A DNA stretch of 37,260 nucleotides from Candidatus Saccharimonadota bacterium (GCA_900555675.1 UNSN01000004.1:1-37260); one strand, 5' to 3'; numbered from the stretch's first letter, positions 8,179 through 14,784 are shown. The notes: generated from the sequence alone by a model not told the origin. Made by a program: numbers and translations.

Positions 8179-8184
8179 ATTGTA
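8179..8184 (-). promoter_or_regulatory. -10 box of the 8169 gene
   Basis: TACAAT on the minus strand, 9 bases before the preferred ATG at 8169. It decides the start: the longer frame would begin upstream of the expected transcript start. Confidence 0.45.
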
Positions 8185-8234
8185 CAATTATTCTCCATAA
8201 AATCAAATATTTGCCTCAATCTCTGAAAATATGG

Positions 8235-8240
8235 TATAAT
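8235..8240 (+). promoter_or_regulatory. -10 box of rplA
   Basis: TATAAT in GGTATAATTTC. Transcription would start near 8247, leaving a leader of about 73 bases before rplA. Confidence 0.6.
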
Positions 8241-8266
8241 TTCACCATTATCAATCAATGTTGGGA

Positions 8267-8294
8267 GGCTGATTTGTTAAGATGACAAATTGCC
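8267..8294 (+). promoter_or_regulatory. rplA leader hairpin, candidate L1-binding site
   Basis: ATTTGT (8272-8277) pairs with ACAAAT (8285-8290). Beyond an asymmetric internal loop (TG opposite T), GGC (8267-8269) pairs with GCC (8292-8294). L1 is known to repress its own mRNA in many bacteria by binding a bulged stem that mimics its rRNA site. The position in the leader fits such a role, but the match is by shape only. Confidence 0.35.
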
Positions 8295-8319
8295 GTTCGT
8301 ACCACAGAAAGGATTTTTT

Positions 8320-9327
8320 ATGGCAAAGAAAGCCGAGTTGCTAGAAAAAGCAGCAGAACTAAAATTAGAAGTCAGTGAGAAAAACACAATCGCTGAAATT
8401 GAAGCAGCAATTGCAGAAGCTACAGACGCAAGCAAATCTCAAGACAACAAAGACAAAGACGTTGTTGCTGAACGTGAAGCTACTGTCGCTAAGTCTGGCA
8501 AGCGTAGCCAAAAAGCTCTTGACGAAGCCGCTGAAAAGGCAGAGAAGGAAGCTCGTAAGGAAGCTGGCGACACCACTCCACAATCAGACGACGCTGAAGC
8601 TCACGTAAAGAAGGGTCCAAAGCCAGTTACTCGTCCACGCTTGGAGCGCCGCGGTAAAAAATATCAGGACGCCGCAAAAAACGTTGAAAAGAACAAATTG
8701 TACAGCTTAGACGAAGCCTTGAAGTTGGCTACTGAAACCAGCCCAGTTAAGTTCGACGCTAGCGTTGAAATCCACATCCGCTTAGGTGTTGACCCACGCC
8801 AAGCCGACCAAAACATTCGCTCAACCGTAGCATTGCCACACGGTACAGGTAAGGATGTTCGAGTTGCCGTTTTTGCACCGGAATCAGAACACGCTGCCGC
8901 TAAAAAAGCTGGCGCCGACATCATCGGTGACGAAGAATTCCTAAGCCAATTGGATAAGGAAGAATTGAACTTCGACATTTTGGTCGCAACTCCACAGTAC
9001 ATGCCAAAGCTTGGTAAATACGCACGTTTGCTTGGCCCACGCGGTTTGATGCCAAATCCAAAGTCTGGCACTGTTGCTACTGACGTCGCTAAAGCTGTTT
9101 CTGAAGCAAAAGCCGGAAAAGTTGAATATCGTGTTGATAAGCAAGCCATCGTTCACTTGTCAATCGGCAAAGTATCATTCGGTGCTGAAAAATTGTCAGA
9201 AAACGCACGCGCATTCTTGACCAGTTTGAACTCCCAAAAGCCATCCAGCTTAAAGGGTGTTTACGTTAAGAGCGTTGCAATTGCCACAACTATGGGCCCT
9301 GGCATTAAAGTAGAGAACTCTCTGTAA
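8320..9327 (+). CDS. rplA: 50S ribosomal protein L1 with long N-terminal extension
   Basis: L1 forms the mobile stalk at the E site. The family core (about 225 residues) spans residues 110-335, with RRGKKYQDA, the VDPRQADQNIR segment, LGPRGLMPNPKSGTV and the end SVAIATTMGPGIKV. The preceding 110 residues are extra. Residues 1-34 (KKAELLEKAAELKLEVSEKNTIAEIEAAI) resemble a small SAP/HeH-type helix pair, and residues 35-105 are a charged Lys/Glu/Ala-rich linker. The ATG at 8320 follows GAAAGG. Other bacteria place rplA directly after rplK; here it has its own promoter and leader, and a terminator follows. Confidence 0.95.
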   Translation: MAKKAELLEKAAELKLEVSEKNTIAEIEAAIAEATDASKSQDNKDKDVVAEREATVAKSGKRSQKALDEAAEKAEKEARKEAGDTTPQSDDAEAHVKKGPKPVTRPRLERRGKKYQDAAKNVEKNKLYSLDEALKLATETSPVKFDASVEIHIRLGVDPRQADQNIRSTVALPHGTGKDVRVAVFAPESEHAAAKKAGADIIGDEEFLSQLDKEELNFDILVATPQYMPKLGKYARLLGPRGLMPNPKSGTVATDVAKAVSEAKAGKVEYRVDKQAIVHLSIGKVSFGAEKLSENARAFLTSLNSQKPSSLKGVYVKSVAIATTMGPGIKVENSL

Positions 9328-9347
9328 TCTTTATATTTCAAGCAATT

Positions 9348-9375
9348 AAATCCCGTCTATTTTGGCGGGATTTTT
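9348..9375 (+). terminator. Terminator after rplA
   Basis: AAATCCCG (9348-9355) pairs with CGGGATTT (9366-9373), followed by a T-run. Confidence 0.85.
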
Positions 9376-9384
9376 GTGTTGCTA

Positions 9385-9412
9385 TTGCATTTTTCATTTT
9401 TTATGATAAAAT
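9385..9412 (+). promoter_or_regulatory. Promoter of the adhesin gene
   Basis: TTGCAT (9385-9390), 16-base spacer, TAAAAT (9407-9412). The predicted leader is about 115 bases, long for this window. Confidence 0.55.
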
Positions 9413-9433
9413 AGTAAAGTCCAACTAGGTACT

Positions 9434-9488
9434 GATGTTCGAGAGTTTCTTGATTTCCAGCCTAGCTGGATAAAAGAACCTTAACATC
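9434..9488 (+). promoter_or_regulatory. Nested leader hairpin before the adhesin gene
   Basis: Three nested helices share one axis: GATGTT/AACATC (9434-9439 with 9483-9488), TTCTT/AAGAA (9447-9451 with 9474-9478) and TCCAGC/GCTGGA (9456-9461 with 9465-9470, loop CTA). CAACTAGG occurs on both sides of the structure. The Shine-Dalgarno AGGAAGGA (9516-9523) stays outside. A role in mRNA stability or regulation is possible. Confidence 0.5.
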
Positions 9489-9533
9489 TTCTGTATCTAG
9501 GAAAACAACTCAACTAGGAAGGACGGTGCAGAA

Positions 9534-11093
9534 ATGCATCACAGACACCACAGGACGCCCTTGTGGGTGTCAATGTTGGCGATTATCGTCAGCATTATCG
9601 GAGTGTTCCTCTTCGGAGGGGTGTCACGCGCCGATACTGAAACTCAGTCAGGGTCTCAGTCGACCACCGCCCAGTCGGTCGGTGCTACTACGGTAGCGGT
9701 CACCGACGAGGCTCAGTCGAGCAGCAGTAATGCTGCAGCGGTTGCTGACAACGACGCTCAACCCGCCAACGGCGGGCACGGGTGTATTTCCCGGGACATT
9801 TCTCCTGGGGAAGTTGACACACTCCTCCAGACTCAGGATGGATCTGTGGAGTTCACCGCCTATGAGGCGGTGAGATTTTCGATTACTTTGACCCTCGAAG
9901 AGGGTCATTGCTCTGGAGACTCTATCATCATCTCTGTCCCGAGTGAGCTCGGGACAGACGGTGATGATAGCCCCGTCCCGATGACGACTCCTTCCGGAGT
10001 GGTCATCGGATACGCCACGTATAACGGTACCGCCCGCACAGTGACCGTCACGTTGACCGAACAGGTCGAGGTTCCTGGGCGCCAGGACTTCCACGCTTCG
10101 GCGTGGTGGACCGTGCATATGGAACCCAGCCTGGTCCCTGGAGAAACCAGGGAACTTCGCTGGAATGTCGACGGAGTCATCCGTCGACAGTCTATCCAAG
10201 TGGGCGCCTGCGACGGCTGCTCCGTCATCGGAAATAACCCCTCTAAGTGGGGGTCCGTGGACGGGAACGCGCAGCACGTGACGGTGGTTCTCCCGACCGC
10301 CGATCACGACGGACAGGAGTTCGTCGTGACGGACACGCTGACCTCCCCAGGTCAGCAATTCGTATGCAGTGATCTACTGGTTGGGCGAGTCGGCGTGTAC
10401 CACTCGGCTGGCCCCTGGGGCCAGCCGATGTACGACCGATTCCAAGACCCTACTGTCGTTAGCTGCGATAGCAGCAAGGCGACGCTCAGTGTCACACTCA
10501 ACACTGGAGAAAAAGCTCGGCTCCAGCTGAACGTCGGTGTCGATGCCGCGGACCCCGGTCCGTGGAGCGATTCCGCTACCATCACTTCCCAGGATAAGTC
10601 CTGGGAAGTGAGCACCCGGGTGGTGCGACGCGAATCCGGCGGCAACGCCGGGTTCACGCCCACGCCGACCCCGACTCCGGCTCCTACTCCGAGCCCGGCG
10701 CCCACGCCGACCCCGGCACCGAGTCCGAGCCCGTCGGCACCCGCGCCGACCCCGTCGACGAGCCCCACACCGGAGCCGACTCCGTCGGTCACTCCGACAC
10801 CGTCGGCATCACCGAGTCCAACGCCGTCGACACCCACGCCGAGTCCGTCAGCGACACCGACTCCGAGTCCGAGCACAACGCCTACTCGTAGGCCTGTACC
10901 GCTCCCCACTCCCGTTATTGAACGGTATAAGGAGCCTACGCCCTCGGCTATCCCCACACCAGCACCCCAGCACAAGAAGCTGGCGGTCACTGGTACAAGT
11001 GGAGACGTAGTCACCAGCGCGGTCGCGCTAGTGGCTCTCGGAGGCTTCCTCATTTGGGCGCGCCGTCGTCAGACGGCACACTCGGAGAGGTAA
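9534..11093 (+). CDS. Sortase-anchored MSCRAMM-like surface adhesin, GC-rich and hairpin-studded
   Basis: The 519-residue protein has a signal sequence (basic start, hydrophobic about 11-30, processing near SRAD), an adhesive region (about 80-370), a Pro/Thr/Ser stalk (about 375-450), and a cell-wall sorting signal: LAVTG at 483-487, a hydrophobic helix and a WARRRQ tail. The adhesive region resembles the Ig-like modules of Gram-positive matrix-binding adhesins (strand patterns such as [10 protein letters not shown]...[10 protein letters not shown]...VTVTL). It contains several cysteines that could pair. Composition is much richer in GC than the neighbours and codon use is actinobacterial in style. 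It stands between rplA and rplJ with its own promoter, leader and terminator. The coding region contains over a dozen perfect inverted repeats with stems up to 13 bp. A role in attachment to the actinobacterial host is inferred. Confidence 0.85.
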   Translation: MHHRHHRTPLWVSMLAIIVSIIGVFLFGGVSRADTETQSGSQSTTAQSVGATTVAVTDEAQSSSSNAAAVADNDAQPANGGHGCISRDISPGEVDTLLQTQDGSVEFTAYEAVRFSITLTLEEGHCSGDSIIISVPSELGTDGDDSPVPMTTPSGVVIGYATYNGTARTVTVTLTEQVEVPGRQDFHASAWWTVHMEPSLVPGETRELRWNVDGVIRRQSIQVGACDGCSVIGNNPSKWGSVDGNAQHVTVVLPTADHDGQEFVVTDTLTSPGQQFVCSDLLVGRVGVYHSAGPWGQPMYDRFQDPTVVSCDSSKATLSVTLNTGEKARLQLNVGVDAADPGPWSDSATITSQDKSWEVSTRVVRRESGGNAGFTPTPTPTPAPTPSPAPTPTPAPSPSPSAPAPTPSTSPTPEPTPSVTPTPSASPSPTPSTPTPSPSATPTPSPSTTPTRRPVPLPTPVIERYKEPTPSAIPTPAPQHKKLAVTGTSGDVVTSAVALVALGGFLIWARRRQTAHSER

Positions 11094-11101
11094 CCCATCT
11101 C

Positions 11102-11140
11102 GTTGAGGGGTGTTAGTTTAATCGACTAGCACCCCTCAAC
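11102..11140 (+). other. Long hairpin in the adhesin 3' region
   Basis: GTTGAGGGGTG (11102-11112) pairs perfectly with CACCCCTCAAC (11130-11140), extended inward by five more pairs (one G-T) around a 7-base loop. No T-run follows, so it is not a standard terminator; it may protect the 3' end. A full Shine-Dalgarno-like AAAGGAGGT lies at 11168-11176 with no start codon after it. Confidence 0.7.
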
Positions 11141-11185
11141 GGAGAACCTACAGACAGATAGATACAGAAAGGAGGTTCCACCCAC

Positions 11186-11211
11186 ACCCGCTCCATCACG
11201 GAGCGGGTTTT
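11186..11211 (+). terminator. Terminator after the adhesin gene
   Basis: ACCCGCTCC (11186-11194) pairs perfectly with GGAGCGGGT (11200-11208), loop ATCAC, followed by TTTCTCTTT. Confidence 0.85.
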
Positions 11212-11259
11212 CTCTTTGATTAGATATAGATGCCTATTGATTTTATTACGTTATTATTG

Positions 11260-11265
11260 TAAAAT
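11260..11265 (+). promoter_or_regulatory. -10 box of the leaderless whiB-like gene
   Basis: TAAAAT ends 7 bases before the ATG at 11273. It sets the start there; the frame is open further upstream but would begin before the transcript. Confidence 0.55.
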
Positions 11266-11272
11266 AACAAAT

Positions 11273-11599
11273 ATGTCATGGTTAAGTAACGAGAGTCTAT
11301 TAGAGGGCGCTAAATGCGCGGAATTGTCCGCCAAAGAAGCTGATCGCTTGTTTTTCCAAATAAACCCAAATGTTCCAGACCAAGATTTAAGAGGCACCAG
11401 AAAGACAGAAGCCGCGGAAGCTGCCATAGATATGTGCCGAAAATGCCCAGTATTAAAACAATGCTTAGAATATGCGCTCCGCCACCCAGAATCTGCAGAA
11501 TATGGAATTTGGGGAGGCGCAACTGTCGCTCAACGCAGAAGAATATTACGATTAGGCGAAAATGCAATAAATAAGGCGATTAAATCGGCTGGAAAATAA
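11273..11599 (+). CDS. WhiB-family Fe-S regulator-like protein
   Basis: WhiB-like proteins bind a [4Fe-4S] cluster through four cysteines and act with the sigma factor as redox- or stress-responsive regulators; the family is best known from Actinobacteria and their phages. This 108-residue protein has Cys15, Cys55, Cys58 and Cys64, the expected C...CxxCxxxxxC order, then the turn motif GIWGG at 78-82 and a basic C-terminal segment (QRRRILRLG) that fits DNA contact. The spacing between the first two cysteines is long (39 residues), with an insertion around 25-45. It sits alone between the adhesin terminator and the rplJ promoter. Confidence 0.85.
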   Translation: MSWLSNESLLEGAKCAELSAKEADRLFFQINPNVPDQDLRGTRKTEAAEAAIDMCRKCPVLKQCLEYALRHPESAEYGIWGGATVAQRRRILRLGENAINKAIKSAGK

Positions 11600-11611
11600 T
11601 CACCATAACTC

Positions 11612-11640
11612 TTGTTTTTCGTTGTCATTTCTGCTACAAT
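11612..11640 (+). promoter_or_regulatory. rplJL promoter
   Basis: TTGTTT (11612-11617), 17-base spacer, TACAAT (11635-11640). The start near 11647 places the whole L10 leader in the transcript. Confidence 0.65.
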
Positions 11641-11652
11641 AGTCTGGAACAT

Positions 11653-11771
11653 TACCAAAGACAGTGGCGACTTGACGTAAAACAAGTGTAAAAATGCCAC
11701 CGAGGGATGAAACTAACAGTTTTATTTGACGTCTTTGGTAGTGCGAGAATCAAAGACGTTTTTTGATTCTC
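11653..11771 (+). promoter_or_regulatory. Ribosomal protein L10 leader
   Basis: The leader has the L10-leader layout. A closing stem TACCAAAGAC (11653-11662) pairs perfectly with GTCTTTGGTA (11731-11740). It encloses a GTGGC/GCCAC arm with an inner CTTG/CAAG helix and the conserved purine-rich junction GAGGGATGAAACTAAC. L10(L12)4 is known to bind this RNA and control rplJL. A further hairpin, GAGAATCAAA (11745-11754) with TTTGATTCTC (11762-11771), follows. It competes with the terminator-like helix listed next. Confidence 0.85.
11728..11764 (+). terminator. Candidate attenuator in the rplJ leader
   Basis: GACGTCTTTG (11728-11737) pairs with CAAAGACGTT (11751-11760), 13-base loop, followed by a run of six T (11759-11764). 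Its left arm is the right arm of the L10-leader closing stem, and its right arm overlaps the hairpin at 11745-11771. The three helices therefore form a mutually exclusive chain. Confidence 0.6.
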
Positions 11772-11832
11772 CATTACCGTACGTTAACAAATTGGCACAT
11801 AACAAATTAACTCAATCAAAGAAAGGATTTTT

Positions 11833-12357
11833 ATGGCAATTTCACGCGATAAAAAACAAACTTTGGTTGCTGAACTGACAGAGCTATTAAAAGACGCTAA
11901 GGGTACGGCTTTCGCTCGATATCAAACCCTTACCGTTGCCGACCTACAAGAACTACGCAAGGCAGCTCGCGAAGCGGGTGTTACCATCAAGGTTGTTAAA
12001 AACCGATTGGTACGCGTAGCTCTTCAGGGAATCGATACTTACAAAGAAACCGACACCAGCTTATTGGTTGGTCAATTGGTTTACGCTGTAAGCGCCGAAG
12101 ATGAAGTTATGCCAGCAAAGGTATTGGACACGTTTGCAAAAACACATCCAGCATTACAACTTGCAGGTGGCTTCTCAGGCGAAGGCTTGGCAATTAGCGA
12201 AGCTGACGTTAAAGCATTGGCAGGCCTACCAAGCAAAGACCAACTCGTTGCTCAAGTGGTATCACAATTGCTATCACCAGTACACGACACGGTCAACGCG
12301 CTTGGCGGCAATTTGCACGGACTTTTGGACGGCATCGAAGCCAAAGCTACTGCTTAA
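11833..12357 (+). CDS. rplJ: 50S ribosomal protein L10
   Basis: L10 anchors the L7/L12 stalk. The 174-residue protein shows the N-terminal rRNA-binding domain (MAISRDKKQTLVAELTELLKDAKGTAFARYQTLTVADLQELRKAAREAG appears in segments: AFARYQTLTV, then VKNRLVRVAL) and the C-terminal helix that carries L12 dimers (residues about 135-174). Length is normal. The ATG follows GAAAGGATTTTT, the same leader ending as rplA. It is under the L10 leader and co-transcribed with rplL, 65 bases downstream. Confidence 0.95.
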   Translation: MAISRDKKQTLVAELTELLKDAKGTAFARYQTLTVADLQELRKAAREAGVTIKVVKNRLVRVALQGIDTYKETDTSLLVGQLVYAVSAEDEVMPAKVLDTFAKTHPALQLAGGFSGEGLAISEADVKALAGLPSKDQLVAQVVSQLLSPVHDTVNALGGNLHGLLDGIEAKATA

Positions 12358-12422
12358 GTTTAGCAATCAACACTAGTAACGTTGCAATCATCGCAACAAT
12401 ATAATAATAAAGGAGAATATCA

Positions 12423-12800
12423 ATGGCTGATATTAAGAAATTGGCTGAAGAACTTGTAAAATTGACAGTTCTAGAAGTTAACGAATTGAAAAATCATCTT
12501 AAAGAAGAATATGGCATCGAGCCAGCTGCTGCAGCTGTCGCTGTTGCTGGTCCAGCTGCTGGTGGTGACGCCGCTGCTGCTGACGAAAAAACTGAGTTCA
12601 CAGTTACTTTGAAAGACGCTGGTTCTCAGAAGGTTGCAGTCATCAAGGCTGTTAAGGAAATCACTGGTCTAGGTCTAGGTGAAGCAAAAGCTATCGTTGA
12701 CGGCGCTCCAGCACCAGTCAAGGAAAAAGTTTCTAAAGACGAAGCTGAAGCTGCAAAGAAAACTTTGGAAGACGCTGGCGCTACTGTCGAGCTTTCATAA
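12423..12800 (+). CDS. rplL: 50S ribosomal protein L7/L12
   Basis: L7/L12 recruits translation GTPases. The 125-residue protein has the N-terminal dimerisation helices (about 1-35), an Ala/Gly-rich hinge (about 36-56) and the C-terminal domain with the conserved [20 protein letters not shown] and [15 protein letters not shown] segments. Length is typical. AAAGGAG precedes the ATG by suitable spacing. The rplJL mRNA ends at the hairpin 12831-12860. Confidence 0.97.
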   Translation: MADIKKLAEELVKLTVLEVNELKNHLKEEYGIEPAAAAVAVAGPAAGGDAAAADEKTEFTVTLKDAGSQKVAVIKAVKEITGLGLGEAKAIVDGAPAPVKEKVSKDEAEAAKKTLEDAGATVELS

Positions 12801-12830
12801 TTTGTTATATAACGCCAATTTGTTTCGTTT

Positions 12831-12860
12831 AATCACCGTCCGCCCTGGGCGGTGATTTTT
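12831..12860 (+). terminator. Terminator after rplL
   Basis: AATCACC (12831-12837) pairs with GGTGATT (12851-12857) around an inner GCCC/GGGC helix, followed by a T-run. Confidence 0.85.
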
Positions 12861-12977
12861 ATGTCGCCAATCTTAATATCACGAACCGCACGTCGATTTC
12901 AAGAGTAAAATTTGCAACACTTTTTTATTCATATCTTATAGCGCTGTGGAAAATCGGATAAAAATAGATAACGCGAC

Positions 12978-13006
12978 TTGATATAAATGTAAGGATATGC
13001 TATATA
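12978..13006 (+). promoter_or_regulatory. Possible promoter of the 13051 gene
   Basis: TTGATA (12978-12983), 17-base spacer, TATATA (13001-13006). TATTAT at 13016-13021 is an alternative -10. The rest of the 250-base gap after rplL shows nothing else beyond one DnaA-box-like TGTGGAAAA. Confidence 0.4.
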
Positions 13007-13050
13007 TTAGTTAAGTATTATAAAAAATAGACAAAGGAATTGCGAGAACC

Positions 13051-13566
13051 ATGTCTGAATTACCAGAAAAGCAAATTAAGCGTCTGAGGACACTTATTCA
13101 AGAGGCGGAGACCAATTTAGCTGCCGCAAAAGAATTATTGATTAGTATTATTGGCGATGATGGTCAAGTTGTCACACCAAAAACCTCATCAGATAACGTA
13201 GCAGGAAAGATTATCGAAGGCGTATTTGACGGACAAATGATGCTCAGCCCTGATGGTAAAAATTACCCAATCCCAGCTAACTACGCTTCAAAGTCGAAGC
13301 TGGTTGAGGGCGACTTGATGAAATTGACAATCGCTGAAGACGGCAGCTTTATTTATAAGCAAATCGGTCCTGTGCCGCGAAAGCAGATTATCGGAACGCT
13401 CGTCCAGCACGACGGAATTTACTACGTCGAGGCTTCCGGCCGCGAATATCGTATTTTGCTTGCTAGCGTAACTTACTTCCGAATTAACGTTGGCGACCAA
13501 GTTACAATCATCATCCCTGAAGACAATCCTGACGCAACTTGGGCTGCAGTCGAAGCTGCATTGTAA
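13051..13566 (+). CDS. Conserved protein of unknown function (helical start, beta-rich body)
   Basis: I do not recognise a named family. The 171-residue protein begins with a predicted coiled coil (about 3-35: EKQIKRLRTLIQEAETNLAAAKELL). A beta-rich body follows, with alternating hydrophobic strands and Gly/Asp turns (FDGQMMLSPDGKNYPIPANYASKSKLVEGD, seen in pieces). The VEGDLMKLTI and INVGDQVTIII segments look like small barrel strands of an OB or TRAM-like fold. There is no signal peptide. The DUF2797-like gene begins 5 bases after the stop, so the two are co-transcribed. Position after rplJL and the barrel look are compatible with an RNA-associated role, but that is a guess. Confidence 0.7.
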   Translation: MSELPEKQIKRLRTLIQEAETNLAAAKELLISIIGDDGQVVTPKTSSDNVAGKIIEGVFDGQMMLSPDGKNYPIPANYASKSKLVEGDLMKLTIAEDGSFIYKQIGPVPRKQIIGTLVQHDGIYYVEASGREYRILLASVTYFRINVGDQVTIIIPEDNPDATWAAVEAAL

Positions 13567-13571
13567 ATATT

Positions 13572-14447
13572 ATGCTACCCAGCGAGTTTTTGCTCAGTTA
13601 CGCCAGTTTTAACGCTGACAATAAGCCATTCGTCGAATGTCAAGTTGACGATAAAATTGAGCGTCATGAATTATTTGGGCAAGATTTATCTATTAAGTTC
13701 GATTTTTCTCTTAAATATTGCACGGGTTGGGTGGATTTTGAGAATCGCTGTAGTCAAATCTGTCCAGATCAAGCCACAGTTGATGAAAAGTATGAAAATT
13801 GCCTAAAATGCCGCGATAAAACCGGCTTTAACCCAGCATTTTACAACGCCAATTCGGTTTCCGCTCAACAAGAAAAAATCAATCAAAATCCGCACTTTGT
13901 TTACTTGGCGTACTTCGCGCCGAACGTCATAAAAGTCGGAATCTCGCAAGAAGAGCGCGGAATTCGGAGATTATTGGAACAGGGAGCGCGATTAGCCATA
14001 AAATTAGAAACGTTTTCTTCGGCATTGATCGCCAGGCAATACGAGGCGAAAATTTCCAAGCTAGACGGAATAGCTGAAACTCTGCCAGTTCACAAAAAGA
14101 TGGAATTAATAAAACAAGCGTTTAACCGTGCTGACGGCGAAAGGGAATTGCGACAAAAATTACTTGAAATTGAACAGAAAATTGGTGTGCCGTTTCCGAA
14201 ATCCGAGCTAATTCCTTGTGAAGATTACTTTCAAACTGCTAGTGTTGATTTGTCACGTGTCGTTTTAATGAAGGACTGCAGTCAATTGGTCGGGCATGTA
14301 CGCAGCGTCATCGGCTCAATTGTCATAACTGATTACGGTGATCAGCTACTGGCTTACAACATCAAAAAGCTTATTGGTTATCGGGCGCAAAAAGCCAACG
14401 GAGAAATTGAGCTGGATTTACCAACCGAGCAATTAACGTTATTTTAA
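13572..14447 (+). CDS. DUF2797-like zinc-ribbon protein with GIY-YIG-like segment
   Basis: The 291-residue protein has four cysteines in an N-terminal block (YCTGWVDFENRCSQICPDQ, then NCLKCRDK), suited to a zinc site. It also has the segment HFVYLAYFAPNVIKVGISQEERGIRRLLEQGA. The order VYLA...KVGI...R...QGA is the hallmark of DUF2797 proteins, whose core resembles a GIY-YIG nuclease fold; their function is not established. The ATG at 13572 is preferred because it leaves 5 bases after the preceding stop; the frame is open upstream into that gene. It is probably the second gene of a two-gene operon. Confidence 0.7.
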   Translation: MLPSEFLLSYASFNADNKPFVECQVDDKIERHELFGQDLSIKFDFSLKYCTGWVDFENRCSQICPDQATVDEKYENCLKCRDKTGFNPAFYNANSVSAQQEKINQNPHFVYLAYFAPNVIKVGISQEERGIRRLLEQGARLAIKLETFSSALIARQYEAKISKLDGIAETLPVHKKMELIKQAFNRADGERELRQKLLEIEQKIGVPFPKSELIPCEDYFQTASVDLSRVVLMKDCSQLVGHVRSVIGSIVITDYGDQLLAYNIKKLIGYRAQKANGEIELDLPTEQLTLF

Positions 14448-14474
14448 AATACAAAAAATTACCATTTATTTATC

Positions 14475-14492
14475 TAACTCCAGGAGGAGTTA
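14475..14492 (+). promoter_or_regulatory. Hairpin covering the ribosome-binding site of gene 14495
   Basis: TAACTCC (14475-14481) pairs perfectly with GGAGTTA (14486-14492), loop AGGA. The Shine-Dalgarno AGGAGG (14482-14487) is partly in the loop and partly in the stem, 7 bases before the ATG. Folding would limit ribosome access. Confidence 0.6.
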
Positions 14493-14494
14493 TC

Positions 14495-14740
14495 ATGGCC
14501 TACTTCGACGGACAGCCTGCTATTGTGCACAGGTCTGAAGGGATGATCAACGTCTACTACAGCGGAGCTTTCACTCCAGATAGACATGGACACGGACACG
14601 TCAAAGCCACAGGTGGACCCCTGGGCAAGAATATCGTCTATTGGAGGCTGCCTGAGAGCGAGGGCGGTCAGGTTATCGTAGACAACTCATGGGGAATCAT
14701 GAACGGCAACGACTTGCGCGATCACCTCACTGGTTTCTGA
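14495..14740 (+). CDS. Small uncharacterised protein (81 aa), composition unlike neighbours
   Basis: I do not recognise this 81-residue protein. It is rich in Gly, His and aromatic residues (RHGHGHVKATGGPLG, IVYWRLPESEGGQVIVDN), without signal peptide or membrane helix, and looks like a compact beta domain. The codons are richer in G and C than those of the flanking genes and lack the usual A/T third-position bias, a trait shared with the adhesin gene and partly with the 23005 gene. It has a strong Shine-Dalgarno folded into a hairpin, unlike the leaderless genes around it. No terminator is evident after it. Horizontal acquisition is possible. Confidence 0.65.
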   Translation: MAYFDGQPAIVHRSEGMINVYYSGAFTPDRHGHGHVKATGGPLGKNIVYWRLPESEGGQVIVDNSWGIMNGNDLRDHLTGF

Positions 14741-14784
14741 GCCATAAGACCTGGATATGTCTGAAAACTACCCATCTTACCTGG

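Noticed and set aside
10653..10883. Short repeats in the adhesin stalk as a CRISPR array or tandem element
   Set aside because: They are degenerate Pro/Thr/Ser codons without constant repeat length or spacers.
9648..11053. Long open frames (over 230 codons) on the minus strand of the adhesin gene
   Set aside because: They come from the GC-rich codons and hairpins of the real gene, show no domain logic, and lack promoters or ribosome-binding sites.
12900..13020. Replication origin near the DnaA-box-like TGTGGAAAA after rplL
   Set aside because: Only one box is seen, there is no dnaA or cluster of boxes, and the AT content is not exceptional.
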